Assembly: GCA_043809265.1 (NCBI GenBank)
Contig: JAZDDY010000099.1
Location: 1-10,733, forward strand
Length of the DNA: 10,733 bases
Source of the DNA: JAPLVS01 sp043809265
GTDB taxonomy: Archaea > Iainarchaeota > Iainarchaeia > Iainarchaeales > DTGL01
Reading direction: 5' to 3'
Position 1 is the stretch's first letter. Each line of letters opens with the position of its first letter. Positions 1 through 7,353 of this stretch are shown piece by piece. The notes beneath the pieces were generated by a model. The model was not told where the DNA came from and ran no database searches. It was given only the letters and a program-made list of their open reading frames with translations. The translations under genes were made by a program, and so were the position numbers.

Positions 1-1
1 A

Positions 2-202
2 ATAAGGGAATTGGGCCTATTGCAGCAGCAAAAAAAATCAATCGGCGAAATGGGCTTTGAAATCCTTGAAAAAAACCTGAAAGAAACCGAGTTCGGGGAT
101 GCTTTCGATGTGCGCAGGATTTTTGACCTTCTTGAAAGAGGGGAAACGGACAAGGCAATGGAAATAATCGTTTCTTCCGCGCAGGAAAAGCCAAAACCCT
201 GA
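2..202 (+). CDS. 3' end of an unrecognised protein gene (partial)
   Basis: The frame is open from the first base to a TGA at 200-202, so this is most likely the C-terminal part (about 66 residues) of a gene starting left of the window. A TTG at 11 could serve as start, but the AAGGGA before it is too close for a normal ribosome binding site. The visible part is charged and probably helical (ILEKNLKETEFGD, then DVRRIFDLLERGETDKAMEI) and ends in a short Lys/Pro tail. The alternating helices suggest a helical bundle or a small regulatory domain, but I do not recognise the family. It runs in the same direction as the acetyl-CoA synthetase gene, 120 bases downstream, which has its own AT-rich leader, so joint transcription is uncertain. 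Confidence 0.5.
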   Translation: MRELGLLQQQKKSIGEMGFEILEKNLKETEFGDAFDVRRIFDLLERGETDKAMEIIVSSAQEKPKP

Positions 203-322
203 AGGCAGGATTTTCGTCCATTGCCGATTTTAACCAATAGCTATTTATTCCTTTATTTAGCCATTATTTAACTGTTTTAATGCTGTTTAGCAATGTTTTA
301 TGCTTTTTAGGGGAGGGATTTG
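203..322 (+). promoter_or_regulatory. AT-rich leader of acs with TATA-like boxes
   Basis: This 120-base gap is strongly AT-rich between about 228 and 310. Several TATA-like stretches occur (TATTTATT near 242, TTTATTTAG near 252, TTATTTAA near 265), and the sequence does not decide which is used. A box near 267 would place a transcript start near 294 and give a short leader. GGGGAGGG at 310-317 is a strong Shine-Dalgarno match five bases before the ATG at 323. A short imperfect direct repeat lies at 273-290 and 294-310. Promoter use is inferred from composition and spacing only. Confidence 0.45.
273..310 (+). repeat. Two-copy imperfect 17-18 bp direct repeat in the acs leader
   Basis: TGTTTTAATGCTGTTTAG (273-290) is followed by TGTTTTATGCTTTTTAG (294-310). 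They differ by one deleted A and one substitution, and their starts are 21 bases apart, close to two helical turns. The second copy runs into the Shine-Dalgarno sequence. This could be an operator for a dimeric repressor, a local duplication, or chance in AT-rich DNA. Confidence 0.4.
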
Positions 323-2275
323 ATGGTAGCAACCAAATGGGTTACAGAAAGGGACAAAAACGGCTGTTTTTGGCCGAATGAAGAAATGAAAAAGAAGGCA
401 AATGTTTCTGATGCAGGAATTTATGAAACGGCCGCAAAGGACCCTGAAAAATTCTGGGCCGAAAAATCAAGGGAAGGCCTCGAATGGTTCGATGCATTCA
501 GCACCGCTTATGAATGGAAGCCACCGCACTACAAATGGTTTTTGGGCGGAAAAATCAACGCTTCCTATAACTGCGTCGACAGGCATGTGAAGGCAGGCAA
601 AGGCAAAAAGGCTGCAATAATCTGGGTTCCTGAGCCTGCAAACGAAAAGCCGATAACAATCACTTATGAAGAATTATTGGACAAGGTCCAAAGATTTGCA
701 AATGCCCTGAAAGGATTGGGCGTGAAAAAAGGTGACAGGGTCGGAATTTACCTGCCGATGATTCCCGAAGTGCAGGTCGCAATGCTTGCATGCGCGCGCT
801 TGGGCGCAATCCACAGCGTTTGCTTTTCCGCATTCTCGGGCGAATCCCTTAAAGCAAGGCTTTTGGACAGCACAGCAAAAGTGCTCATAACAAGCGACGG
901 CTATTACAGGCGCGGCGCACCAATTAACCTGAAAAATAACGCGGACATCGCGGTTGACGGAACAAGCGTGACCAGCGTTGTGGTTGTGAAAAGGGCAGGC
1001 ATCGAAGTCAACATGAAGCCAGGGAAAGATTACTGGTTCCACGAACTGATGGCGAAAGCTTCAAAGGAATGCCCTGCGGAGCCTGTTGACTCTGAGCACA
1101 TGCTGTTCACATTGTACACTAGCGGCACAACCGGAAGGCCGAAAGGAATCGTGCACGAAACCGGGGGATATATGACACAGGCTTACTGGTCATGCAAGTG
1201 GACTTTCGATTTGCAGGACGACGACATTTTCTGGTGCACTGCCGATGTCGGCTGGGTTACAGGCCACACATACAACTGCTACGGCCCGCTCTCGGTCGGC
1301 GCAACAATGCTGTTCTTTGAAGGCGCACCCGATTTCCCGGACAAGGACCGCTGGTGGCAGGTTGTCTCTGAGAACAAAGTTACAATCTTTTACACTGCGC
1401 CGACAGCAATCAGGATGTTCGCCTTATGGGGCGACCAATATCCGCAAAAGCACAACCTTGAATCCATAAGGCTTTTGGGAACAGTGGGGGAGCCGATCGA
1501 CGAGGAAGCCTGGATGTGGTACTTCAAGAACATCGGCGGGGAAAGATGCCCGATTGTCGACACCTGGTGGCAGACAGAAACAGGCGCACTCCTGATATCG
1601 GAATTGCCCGGAATAGGCCCGTTCATTCCGACTGTTGCAGGAAGGCCGTTCCCCGGAGTCACCGCGGAGATTGTCGACGACCAGTGCAAGGCAGTCGGAA
1701 AAGGCGAAGGCGGCTTTTTGATTTTAAAGAGCCCGTTCCCGCCGGCAATGCTGCGCACAATCTACAACGACGACGAAAAATATGTCTCGACATATTTCAC
1801 TGAATACGGCCCGAACATTTACTTCACAGGGGACGGGGCAAGATGGTTTGACGACCACAACATCAGGGTCACCGGGAGAGTGGACGATGTCATGAAGGTC
1901 GCAGGCCACAGGCTGTCCACAGGCGAAGTCGAGAACGCTGTCGCATCGCACCCTAAAGTGAGCGAGTGCGCCGTTGTCCCAAGGCCGCACGAAATAAAGA
2001 ACGAGGTGCCGATCGCTTTCGTTGTGCTGAAAGGCGCAGTTGCAAGCGATGCCCTCAAGGCAGAGTTGATGGACCATGTCAAAAAAGCAATCGGCCCCAC
2101 AGCAAAGCCCGAAGAGATTTATTTCGTGAATGAACTGCCAAAGACAAGGAGCGGCAAGATAATGAGGCGCATGCTGAAATCGCTCCTCACAAACAAGCCG
2201 CTCGGCGACACGACAACCCTGCAGAACCCCAACGCAGTCGACAACCTAAAGCAGGCCACGGGATACAAGGGCTGA
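323..2275 (+). CDS. acs: Acetyl-CoA synthetase, AMP-forming
   Basis: This enzyme activates acetate to acetyl-CoA through an acetyl-AMP intermediate, using ATP and CoA in the cytoplasm. The 650-residue length is normal for the family. The N-terminal cap (FWPNEEMKKKANVSD, KWFLGGKINASYNCVDRH) resembles archaeal acetyl-CoA synthetases. The ATP-binding loop YTSGTTGRPKG is at 265-275. DTWWQTETG (413-421) contains the tryptophan that closes the acyl pocket to acetate or propionate, and GWVTGHTYN and GTVGEPID supply the other acyl-pocket positions. TGDGARW and the GRVDDVMKVAGHRL hinge precede the small C-terminal domain. PKTRSGKIMRR holds the catalytic Lys612, which is reversibly acetylated in bacterial homologues; no acetyltransferase or deacetylase gene lies nearby. 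I chose ATG 323 over the TTG at 320 because GGGGAGGG ends five bases before it. The gene stands alone between its own leader and a terminator. Acetate preference over propionate is inferred from the pocket motifs. Confidence 0.96.
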   Translation: MVATKWVTERDKNGCFWPNEEMKKKANVSDAGIYETAAKDPEKFWAEKSREGLEWFDAFSTAYEWKPPHYKWFLGGKINASYNCVDRHVKAGKGKKAAIIWVPEPANEKPITITYEELLDKVQRFANALKGLGVKKGDRVGIYLPMIPEVQVAMLACARLGAIHSVCFSAFSGESLKARLLDSTAKVLITSDGYYRRGAPINLKNNADIAVDGTSVTSVVVVKRAGIEVNMKPGKDYWFHELMAKASKECPAEPVDSEHMLFTLYTSGTTGRPKGIVHETGGYMTQAYWSCKWTFDLQDDDIFWCTADVGWVTGHTYNCYGPLSVGATMLFFEGAPDFPDKDRWWQVVSENKVTIFYTAPTAIRMFALWGDQYPQKHNLESIRLLGTVGEPIDEEAWMWYFKNIGGERCPIVDTWWQTETGALLISELPGIGPFIPTVAGRPFPGVTAEIVDDQCKAVGKGEGGFLILKSPFPPAMLRTIYNDDEKYVSTYFTEYGPNIYFTGDGARWFDDHNIRVTGRVDDVMKVAGHRLSTGEVENAVASHPKVSECAVVPRPHEIKNEVPIAFVVLKGAVASDALKAELMDHVKKAIGPTAKPEEIYFVNELPKTRSGKIMRRMLKSLLTNKPLGDTTTLQNPNAVDNLKQATGYKG

Positions 2276-2290
2276 ACAAGCAAAAAAGTG

Positions 2291-2336
2291 TTAAAAAATC
2301 AAAGGGGCCGAAAGGCCTCTTTTTTTCTATTTTTTT
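2291..2336. terminator. Bidirectional hairpin terminator between convergent genes
   Basis: A nine-pair stem (2301-2309 with 2314-2322, one G-T pair) closes a GAAA tetraloop, which is of the very stable GNRA type. On the plus strand it runs straight into a T-tract (2320-2326) and a second one (2330-2336). On the minus strand the same hairpin is followed by TTTTTT-type tracts from the A-runs at 2282-2299. It can therefore end acs from the left and the HELLH gene from the right. Archaeal termination depends mostly on U-tracts, so the hairpin may chiefly stabilise the 3' ends. Confidence 0.75.
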
Positions 2337-2386
2337 CCGTCTTTTTTTCTTTCCTCTGCTTGGAGGGCAAGCCGTTCGAGTATGGT

Positions 2387-3070
2387 TTAGCGCTGGATTT
2401 GGCCGCGCAGGACACTTAGGCCTTTTTGTGTCAGCCTTCCATTTTCTATAAACCCTGCTTTTTTCATTTTTGCCTGCCAAAGAAGAATTGAGGGAATATT
2501 GGTTCTTTTTGGTGGGCCTGCAAACAATAAAATCGCATAATCCGGGCCTAAAAAATCCATGTAATTATGCGCCCGCTTTGTGATTTTTTCAGAAAATCTG
2601 TTGCTTTTTTTTGCTTCCCTCAGCGTCAATTCTTTTTTCAGCCATTCCTGGACTGCTATTTTTGTCCCAGTCATTTTCTCTTTAGGCCCCCACCACCTTG
2701 TTTTTTGATTAAAATTAACCGGCCTTAAAAGGACTTCTATGGAGTGCAACAGCTCATGGTTTAAGTAACCGGTAAATGGGGCAACTGGGTTGGCGAGCCA
2801 AACTTGGCTGCGGCTTGTATGAGTTGCGCCTGATACCTCCCATCGCCAATTGCTTGTGAGCGGTGACCCTTGGTTTCCCTTGAAAACAGGCATCAGCTCT
2901 TGAGCCGGTATGCCCCAGATTTCTGAAACTCTTTTATAGGTTCTCTTAATGCGCGGCGGCAGCTGCCCGAAATTGAATTTTGCATCAACGGCAGGCAACT
3001 CGGCCCTGAACGGGTCCTTTAACCTCGCAAACCCCTTCCCTCTGGCCCTCTTCGGCCTGGCAAACGGCAT
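2387..3070 (-). CDS. Unrecognised protein with an HELLH zinc-protease-like motif
   Basis: I do not recognise the family of this 227-residue protein. The N-terminus is basic (MPFARPKRARGKGFARLKDP). A central segment contains NHELLHS, with His105, Glu106 and His109 matching the HExxH signature of zincin metallopeptidases. The residues before it (VWLANPVAPFTGYL) could be the strand leading into the active-site helix. Downstream glutamates in QEWLKKELTLREA (about 35-45 residues later) are possible third ligands, but no full clan signature is evident. The C-terminal part (LLWQAKMKKAGFIENGRLTQKGLSVL) reads like a winged-helix fold. There is no signal peptide or membrane segment, so it is probably cytoplasmic. 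It follows top6A by 37 bases on the same strand but has a TATA box 26 bases before its ATG. It could be a protease, an ImmA/IrrE-like DNA-linked regulator, or non-catalytic with a chance motif. Confidence 0.65.
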   Translation of the reverse strand: MPFARPKRARGKGFARLKDPFRAELPAVDAKFNFGQLPPRIKRTYKRVSEIWGIPAQELMPVFKGNQGSPLTSNWRWEVSGATHTSRSQVWLANPVAPFTGYLNHELLHSIEVLLRPVNFNQKTRWWGPKEKMTGTKIAVQEWLKKELTLREAKKSNRFSEKITKRAHNYMDFLGPDYAILLFAGPPKRTNIPSILLWQAKMKKAGFIENGRLTQKGLSVLRGQIQR

Positions 3071-3090
3071 ACCAAAGAAACAGCGCGGAA

Positions 3091-3100
3091 GTTAATAAAT
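3091..3100 (-). promoter_or_regulatory. TATA box for a leaderless transcript of the HELLH gene
   Basis: Read on the minus strand, ATTTATTAAC lies with its centre about 26 bases before the ATG at 3070. That is the usual distance from an archaeal TATA box to the transcript start, so the mRNA would begin at or next to the start codon. There is no Shine-Dalgarno sequence in the 37-base gap (the bases just before the ATG read TTTCTTTGGT), which agrees with leaderless translation. Confidence 0.6.
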
Positions 3101-3107
3101 GCTTTTT

Positions 3108-4238
3108 TTACGGCAAGAATTCCTTGTTTTTGATTTTTTTCGGCAGGTATTCTGTGGCAACAAAGTCCAGGGATTTGTTCGCAAGGGCCTGCTGTTCGAT
3201 CCTGATTTTCTTGTCTATTGCTGTTTTTAGTTCGTCCTGCCATGGCTTGTTCTTGAACCAATCGTAATCCATCATTTCCTTTGCGCGCTTGATGTCGCCA
3301 AGCTTCATTTTTTCCGTAACATTTTCCAAACCGTAGTCTTTGACGTCCTCGATTGTCATGCCTATATATTTTGCGTCAGGCACAGCCATGAAATTCGAGT
3401 GCGCGGCAAGTGCCATTGAGCCCTGTTTTATCACGCTGTAAATATACCACCCGTACGGGTCGCCGTCAGTGAAAGTGTAAATCGGGAGTTTCTTTTCGTG
3501 GCTCAGCCTGAAAATCAGCCTTCTCGTGCCCCTTGCCGCCTGCCCTCCAGTTCCGACCAGTATGGCCTTGTGCTTTTTTGCAAAGTCTTCCTCTATAAGC
3601 CTTTCATACATTGCGCTGGTTTCAATCACAAGCACATATTTCGCATCGACATCCCTTATCTCGATTTCGTTCGGCTCCATCCTGCTCATTACGCTCCAAC
3701 CGCCCCTTCCCAGTTTCAGGCAGTTGAATTTGTCATTGTTGTGGACCTTGTCCACAAGGGTAATATCGCCGTAGAGCGTTCCCTTGGGGTTCGCGTGCAC
3801 GTTCAGTTTTTCCCTGATTGTTTCAACCGCGTGCTCGAGGTCGACGATGCATGAGTCGCTTTCGCTCTGGTCCTCGAAGGTGTTCTCGTTCGTGTTGCCC
3901 ACTGTGTGCTTTAATTCGTAGTAGATTTCCCTTATTGAAGCGGTTTTGTTATGGTTCAGGTAATCGTACAGTTTGCTTGTGACAAGCATTGTCTGCAGGA
4001 ATTTCTTGGTGTGCGCGATGTTTAAGAAAGACCTTGTTGTTTCCTTGTCGCCGAGTTCTATTATGCCCTTGTCTTCCTCGAATTCCACGTTTCCCTTGCC
4101 CCTCTGTTTTGTTATGAAGTGCGGGTTCTGGCCTTTTTTGATTTGGCCCACTATTTCTTCAGCCATGACATGGATTCTCTTGCTTATCTCTTTCGGGGTT
4201 TCAAGGCCCTTGTCTGTTTTCCTGCTTTTTTTGCTCAT
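3108..4238 (-). CDS. top6A: DNA topoisomerase VI subunit A (Spo11-like)
   Basis: This is the DNA-cleaving subunit of the A2B2 type IIB topoisomerase, which relaxes supercoils and separates linked DNA. Its length (376 residues) is typical. The 5Y-CAP (winged-helix) domain contains SIREIYYELKHT; by family position Tyr107, the second of the pair, is the catalytic tyrosine that bonds to the DNA end. The Toprim domain provides Glu206 in VIETSAMYERL and the metal-binding Asp258 and Asp260 in FTDGDPYGWYIYSVIKQGS. ILVGTGGQAARGTRRLIFRL and the C-terminal EQQAL...ATEYLPKKI match archaeal Top6A closely. Its ATG overlaps the top6B stop in an ATGA, so translational coupling would keep the two subunits at equal levels. 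No key residue is missing. Assignment rests on these motifs plus adjacency to subunit B. Confidence 0.97.
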   Translation of the reverse strand: MSKKSRKTDKGLETPKEISKRIHVMAEEIVGQIKKGQNPHFITKQRGKGNVEFEEDKGIIELGDKETTRSFLNIAHTKKFLQTMLVTSKLYDYLNHNKTASIREIYYELKHTVGNTNENTFEDQSESDSCIVDLEHAVETIREKLNVHANPKGTLYGDITLVDKVHNNDKFNCLKLGRGGWSVMSRMEPNEIEIRDVDAKYVLVIETSAMYERLIEEDFAKKHKAILVGTGGQAARGTRRLIFRLSHEKKLPIYTFTDGDPYGWYIYSVIKQGSMALAAHSNFMAVPDAKYIGMTIEDVKDYGLENVTEKMKLGDIKRAKEMMDYDWFKNKPWQDELKTAIDKKIRIEQQALANKSLDFVATEYLPKKIKNKEFLP

Positions 4239-5950
4239 GCGTCTTCACCCATCAGTTCTGACTTGAATTTCTTGATTCTTTCAAGCTGCTGCCTTTTTTT
4301 CTCCAAATCCTTTTCCTTTTCGATGTCAGGCTTTTCCAGCTTGAGCTTTGTAAGAACCAAATTTTCCAGCTTGTCTATCATCATCTTCTTGTCAGCGTTC
4401 GTTATATTGTTGAGTGCGCCTGCAATTTCAGGAATATATTTGTAGAACATGTCCCTTTTCATCTTGTTCTCGATTTCGCGCCTTTTCGTGTTGATGTAAT
4501 GAGCGGTCTGCCTTGCGCACTGCATGAGCGCAAGCCTCAGTTCCTCCATCACCTCGTCTTCGTCCGTAATCGCCTGCTTTCCTGCACCGGTGTAAGGCAC
4601 GTGCACAGAAACAAAGTTAACAAAAATAGTGAGTGGGATGTTTTCCAGGTTCTTTATGCCGTAGCGCTTCCAGTCCACAGTGTGCACTGCTTCGGTTATT
4701 GCGCAGTTTCCTGCATCGAACAGCAGTGGGGCGCGGTTGGCGAACCTCATTATCTCCACTTTCGCCTGGTTTTCGCCGTTCATCACCATCTGGGTTGCGT
4801 TCTGGTCTTCGGGTTTTTTCTGCTCTTCGGCAGTGTTTTCGCCTGCGCCTGCCTTTCCACCGTACGCAATCCCTATTTCCACCTGGAATGGATAGCCGCC
4901 GGCATAGACTTTCGGCGGCCTTGTGAGCGTGAAAACGAATTCAGGCTCGACTATGCTTTCAAGGCTTTTTTTGATTCTTTCCTCGCCTATCGGCCTTAAC
5001 CCTTCGGTGCTCGGCGCAATGAAATCCACCTGTTTTATTGCGGTGATAACCTGTTCTGCTTCGTCCCATGACAATTGCTTCGGGTCCTTGTTCAAATCGA
5101 ACTTGGTCAATTTCTGGATTTTTTCAATTGCAGTGTCCCCGACCCTCTCAAAATCGCTTTTGAGGAAGCTTGAAACTTTTCTTCCAGCGCTTGCCTTGCC
5201 CATCGTGATAATGTCATCAACTGTCGCTCCGCTCGGGTGCGGTTTCTGCGCCACGGGCAGTTTTGGGATGTAGTTGGCTGTCCTGTTGAATGTTGTTTTT
5301 TCGCCTTTCGGCGAAATGAATGTGACCTGCGCGTGCGGGTTCGCGATTGCTGTCCTCCTCAAATATTCAAGGGGGCCGGTGCTGCTTTCCCTGCATATGA
5401 CATCCTTGAATCTTGCCTGCACCATCAGGCCCCTGAACGGCTTGTCCAATTCGTTAATGTTTTCGACTTTCGCCTGGTTTTTTTTCGGGTCGATTGTGAC
5501 TTCGCAGGCAAACGCTTTTCCCTTGCCTGTGCCTGTGATGACCTTTACTGGCTTGCCTGTTGTCATCTGGGAGAGCATTGTGCAGCCTGCTGCGCCAATG
5601 CCCTGCTGGCCGCGCATCTGCATAAGCCTGTGGAATTTCGTGCCTGCAAGCAATTGGCCGAGCGCCTTTCCGACTGTTTCATGGGTGAGGCCCGGGCCGT
5701 TGTCTTTTGCAGTGACAACATAGTATTCTTCGCCCAATTCCTCTATTTTGACCTCTATTTCCGGCAAAATCCTTGCCTCTTCGCAGGCATCAAGCGAGTT
5801 TGTCACGTATTCGTGGACGATTGTGGTAAGCGTCCTGACCTTGCCGTAAAGGCCGAGCATCTGCCTGTTCTTTTTGAAGAATTCGGCGACGGAATGCTCC
5901 TTGAATTCCTCCGCAATCTTTTCGGCAGTGATTATTTTTTCTTCCGGCAT
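4235..5950 (-). CDS. top6B: DNA topoisomerase VI subunit B (GHKL ATPase)
   Basis: This is the ATP-driven clamp subunit that dimerises on ATP and drives strand passage through subunit A. The GHKL ATPase domain shows the N-box HEYVTNSLD (Glu47 as general base, Asn51 binding magnesium), DNGPGL (83-88) and the glycine-rich lid GQQGIGAAG (114-122). An H2TH-type segment follows at about 235-315. The transducer domain carries the switch lysine in YTGAGKQAI (Lys458) that contacts the ATP gamma phosphate. The C-terminus is a long charged helix. At 571 residues it is slightly longer than many homologues: residues about 366-390 of the transducer form a polar, Glu/Gln/Asn-rich insert that is probably disordered. 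AGGGGAG, overlapping the stop of the upstream KH gene, is a strong Shine-Dalgarno sequence before the ATG. The gene ends in the ATGA overlap with top6A. Confidence 0.97.
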   Translation of the reverse strand: MPEEKIITAEKIAEEFKEHSVAEFFKKNRQMLGLYGKVRTLTTIVHEYVTNSLDACEEARILPEIEVKIEELGEEYYVVTAKDNGPGLTHETVGKALGQLLAGTKFHRLMQMRGQQGIGAAGCTMLSQMTTGKPVKVITGTGKGKAFACEVTIDPKKNQAKVENINELDKPFRGLMVQARFKDVICRESSTGPLEYLRRTAIANPHAQVTFISPKGEKTTFNRTANYIPKLPVAQKPHPSGATVDDIITMGKASAGRKVSSFLKSDFERVGDTAIEKIQKLTKFDLNKDPKQLSWDEAEQVITAIKQVDFIAPSTEGLRPIGEERIKKSLESIVEPEFVFTLTRPPKVYAGGYPFQVEIGIAYGGKAGAGENTAEEQKKPEDQNATQMVMNGENQAKVEIMRFANRAPLLFDAGNCAITEAVHTVDWKRYGIKNLENIPLTIFVNFVSVHVPYTGAGKQAITDEDEVMEELRLALMQCARQTAHYINTKRREIENKMKRDMFYKYIPEIAGALNNITNADKKMMIDKLENLVLTKLKLEKPDIEKEKDLEKKRQQLERIKKFKSELMGEDA

Positions 5951-5959
5951 TTTTCTCCC

Positions 5960-6490
5960 CTACAGCTTGAATTTTCTTTCTTCCATCTTTTTTTCCTTGA
6001 GCATGTCGAATGCGGTGCTGATGTTCGCGCCTTCAAGGATGCTGTTTATCACGAATTCCGCGTTTTCTATTTCGTCAAACCTTCCTATAATTGCAATCGT
6101 GTTCCCGAAAACCGAAACGCTGCAGCCGGTGTCCTTTTCTATGCGGTTTCTTACCTGCCCGCCTGTTCCGATTACCCTTGCCTTTTTTTGCTTTATCGCC
6201 TTCTCGCTTTTCCCAAGCATTTCCCGCAGTTTTATTACGCTCATCGCGGTGTCATCGCTCAGGAGAAGCATCGCCTTGTGAGGCGCAAAACCCCTGCCAA
6301 TGGCCTTAACAATATTTTCCGCAATGTGCTGCTTTTCCCCGTCCTTGCCGTCGACAGAGATTTCGCCGGAGCTGCTGTCGATTTCTATCCTTGTTTTCGT
6401 ATCCCTCTCAATCCTTGCCTTGGTCTTCCCTTTCGGCCCTATCAGGACTGCAATCCTGCCGGAAGGTATTCTCAAAAAAGACTGAGCCAA
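5960..6490 (-). CDS. KH-domain ribosome biogenesis protein, Dim2/Pno1 type
   Basis: This RNA-binding protein is the archaeal counterpart of eukaryotic Dim2/Pno1, which binds the 3' end region of small-subunit rRNA during maturation. It has two KH domains: the first has GPKG at 18-21 (LIGPKGKTKARIE), the second GTGG at 108-111 (VIGTGGQVRNRIE). GRGFAPHKAMLLL (65-77) between them is the segment typical of Dim2/Krr1 proteins. The length (176 residues) is normal. The start is TTG at 6490: stops TGA and TAA lie just upstream in frame, and the first residues (FLRIPSGRIAVLIG) match the usual N-terminus. GAGTGAT, five bases before the TTG, is a weak Shine-Dalgarno match. It lies between RIO1 and topoisomerase VI; the RIO1 pairing fits their shared role in late small-subunit maturation. 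The role is inferred from the family. Confidence 0.9.
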   Translation of the reverse strand: MAQSFLRIPSGRIAVLIGPKGKTKARIERDTKTRIEIDSSSGEISVDGKDGEKQHIAENIVKAIGRGFAPHKAMLLLSDDTAMSVIKLREMLGKSEKAIKQKKARVIGTGGQVRNRIEKDTGCSVSVFGNTIAIIGRFDEIENAEFVINSILEGANISTAFDMLKEKKMEERKFKL

Positions 6491-6540
6491 TGGTTATCAC
6501 TCGAACCGCTTAAGCGCATCCTCACAAAATTAAAGACAAA

Positions 6541-6557
6541 AGCTTTATAAATAGATT
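6541..6557 (-). promoter_or_regulatory. Internal TATA box before the KH-top6B-top6A genes
   Basis: The minus strand reads CTATTTATAAAGC here, with the palindromic core TTTATAAA at 6544-6551. A transcript would start near 6521 and have a leader of about 30 bases ahead of the TTG at 6490, enough to include its weak Shine-Dalgarno sequence. The box begins immediately after the RIO1 stop codon (6558-6560). This suggests the last three genes can be transcribed separately from the upstream translation genes. It is inferred from sequence and spacing. Confidence 0.55.
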
Positions 6558-7304
6558 TTAGGGCTTCTGCTTAAAAGAGCGGATTTGCTCTAAGAACGCT
6601 GTTTCAGAGGTTTTTAAGCCCATTTTGTAAAAATAGTTCGCCATGTTTTTGACGTCCCTTTCAAAAAATTCTTTGGCTTTCGGGTGGCTGGTCAGCACGG
6701 ACTGCCCACAGTCTATCAGCACCGGCTGCTCGTCAAAGTTAAGGATATTGTATTCGGAGAGGTCGGCGTGGACCAGTTTTGCCTTTTCGACCATGATCGC
6801 CATCCATTCCGCGACAACCTCTTTTGTTTTCTCTAAGTCTTTCGGTGTTTTGTCCCTGATGGTGGGCGCGGCATTCTCGCCCCCGATAAATTCCATAACC
6901 AAAATGTTTTCGTTGAATGCGAGCGGCAGCGGCACGCGGATGCCTGCCCTGCCGAATTCCTCGAGGTTCCTGAATTCTTTTTTTGTCCACTGGTTGATGA
7001 GGCCGCGCTGGTCCCTTTTGACTTCCTTGAAGCGCATGTCGCCCTCGATGTACGAGCGCATGTTCTTGAAATCAGTTGTGAGCGTCTTGTAGATTTTAAC
7101 GGCGCGGTAGTTCCCGGCGTGGTCCTGTGCGCGGAAAACATGGGCTTCCTTTCCTGTGCTTATCACGAATTCCACGAAATCGAAATAGCCGTGGTCCGCA
7201 AGGCGGTGCAGCGCAAGGATTGTCTTCAGGTCGAAGACCTTTGCGAAAATCTCGCGCGCCTTCTCTTCCTTCACCAGTTCGCTCAGGTGCGTTTTTTGCA
7301 TCAT
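6558..7304 (-). CDS. rio1: RIO1-type atypical serine kinase/ATPase
   Basis: RIO1 proteins act in late maturation of the small ribosomal subunit as ATP-dependent release factors with kinase folds. In this 248-residue protein the ATP loop is STGKEAHVF (49-57), the ATP-contacting lysine is Lys70 in RAVKIYK, and the hinge is VMEFIGGE. The catalytic loop is VHADLSEYNIL, with Asp181 and Asn186, and the metal-binding Asp198 lies in LIDCGQSV. As usual for RIO kinases there is no peptide-substrate lobe. The STGKEA loop and the lack of an N-terminal winged-helix domain separate it from RIO2. Small deviations are HAD where HGD is common and IDCGQ where IDVSQ is common. Two ATGs stand in tandem at 7304 and 7301, and the start could be either. 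It follows aIF1A by 49 bases and precedes the Dim2-like gene, a functional partner. Confidence 0.95.
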   Translation of the reverse strand: MMQKTHLSELVKEEKAREIFAKVFDLKTILALHRLADHGYFDFVEFVISTGKEAHVFRAQDHAGNYRAVKIYKTLTTDFKNMRSYIEGDMRFKEVKRDQRGLINQWTKKEFRNLEEFGRAGIRVPLPLAFNENILVMEFIGGENAAPTIRDKTPKDLEKTKEVVAEWMAIMVEKAKLVHADLSEYNILNFDEQPVLIDCGQSVLTSHPKAKEFFERDVKNMANYFYKMGLKTSETAFLEQIRSFKQKP

Positions 7305-7353
7305 GCCGATCAGAAAGAATCAGTTGGGAAAGCCTTAAAACTTCTTTCAGGGC

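Noticed and set aside
674..1042. Antisense frames of 122 codons opposite acs (also at 1390-1758)
   Set aside because: They lie fully opposite conserved acs coding sequence and have no start signals or recognisable domains.
3019..3261. 80-codon minus-strand frame spanning the top6A end and the HELLH gene start
   Set aside because: It lies mostly out of frame within the end of top6A and has no family features; it is a shadow of the two real genes.
5237..6550. A 437-codon open frame on the plus strand opposite top6B and the KH gene
   Set aside because: It is antisense to two genes with clear motifs. Its translation is rich in Cys, Phe, Arg and Ala with no recognisable domain, as expected when the sense genes rarely use TTA, CTA and TCA codons in that phase.
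7305..7353. Possible promoter or small RNA in the gap between aIF1A and rio1
   Set aside because: Only a weak TTTTAAGG and a five-pair stem (GAAAG/CTTTC) are present. Neither is better than expected by chance, so no feature is called.
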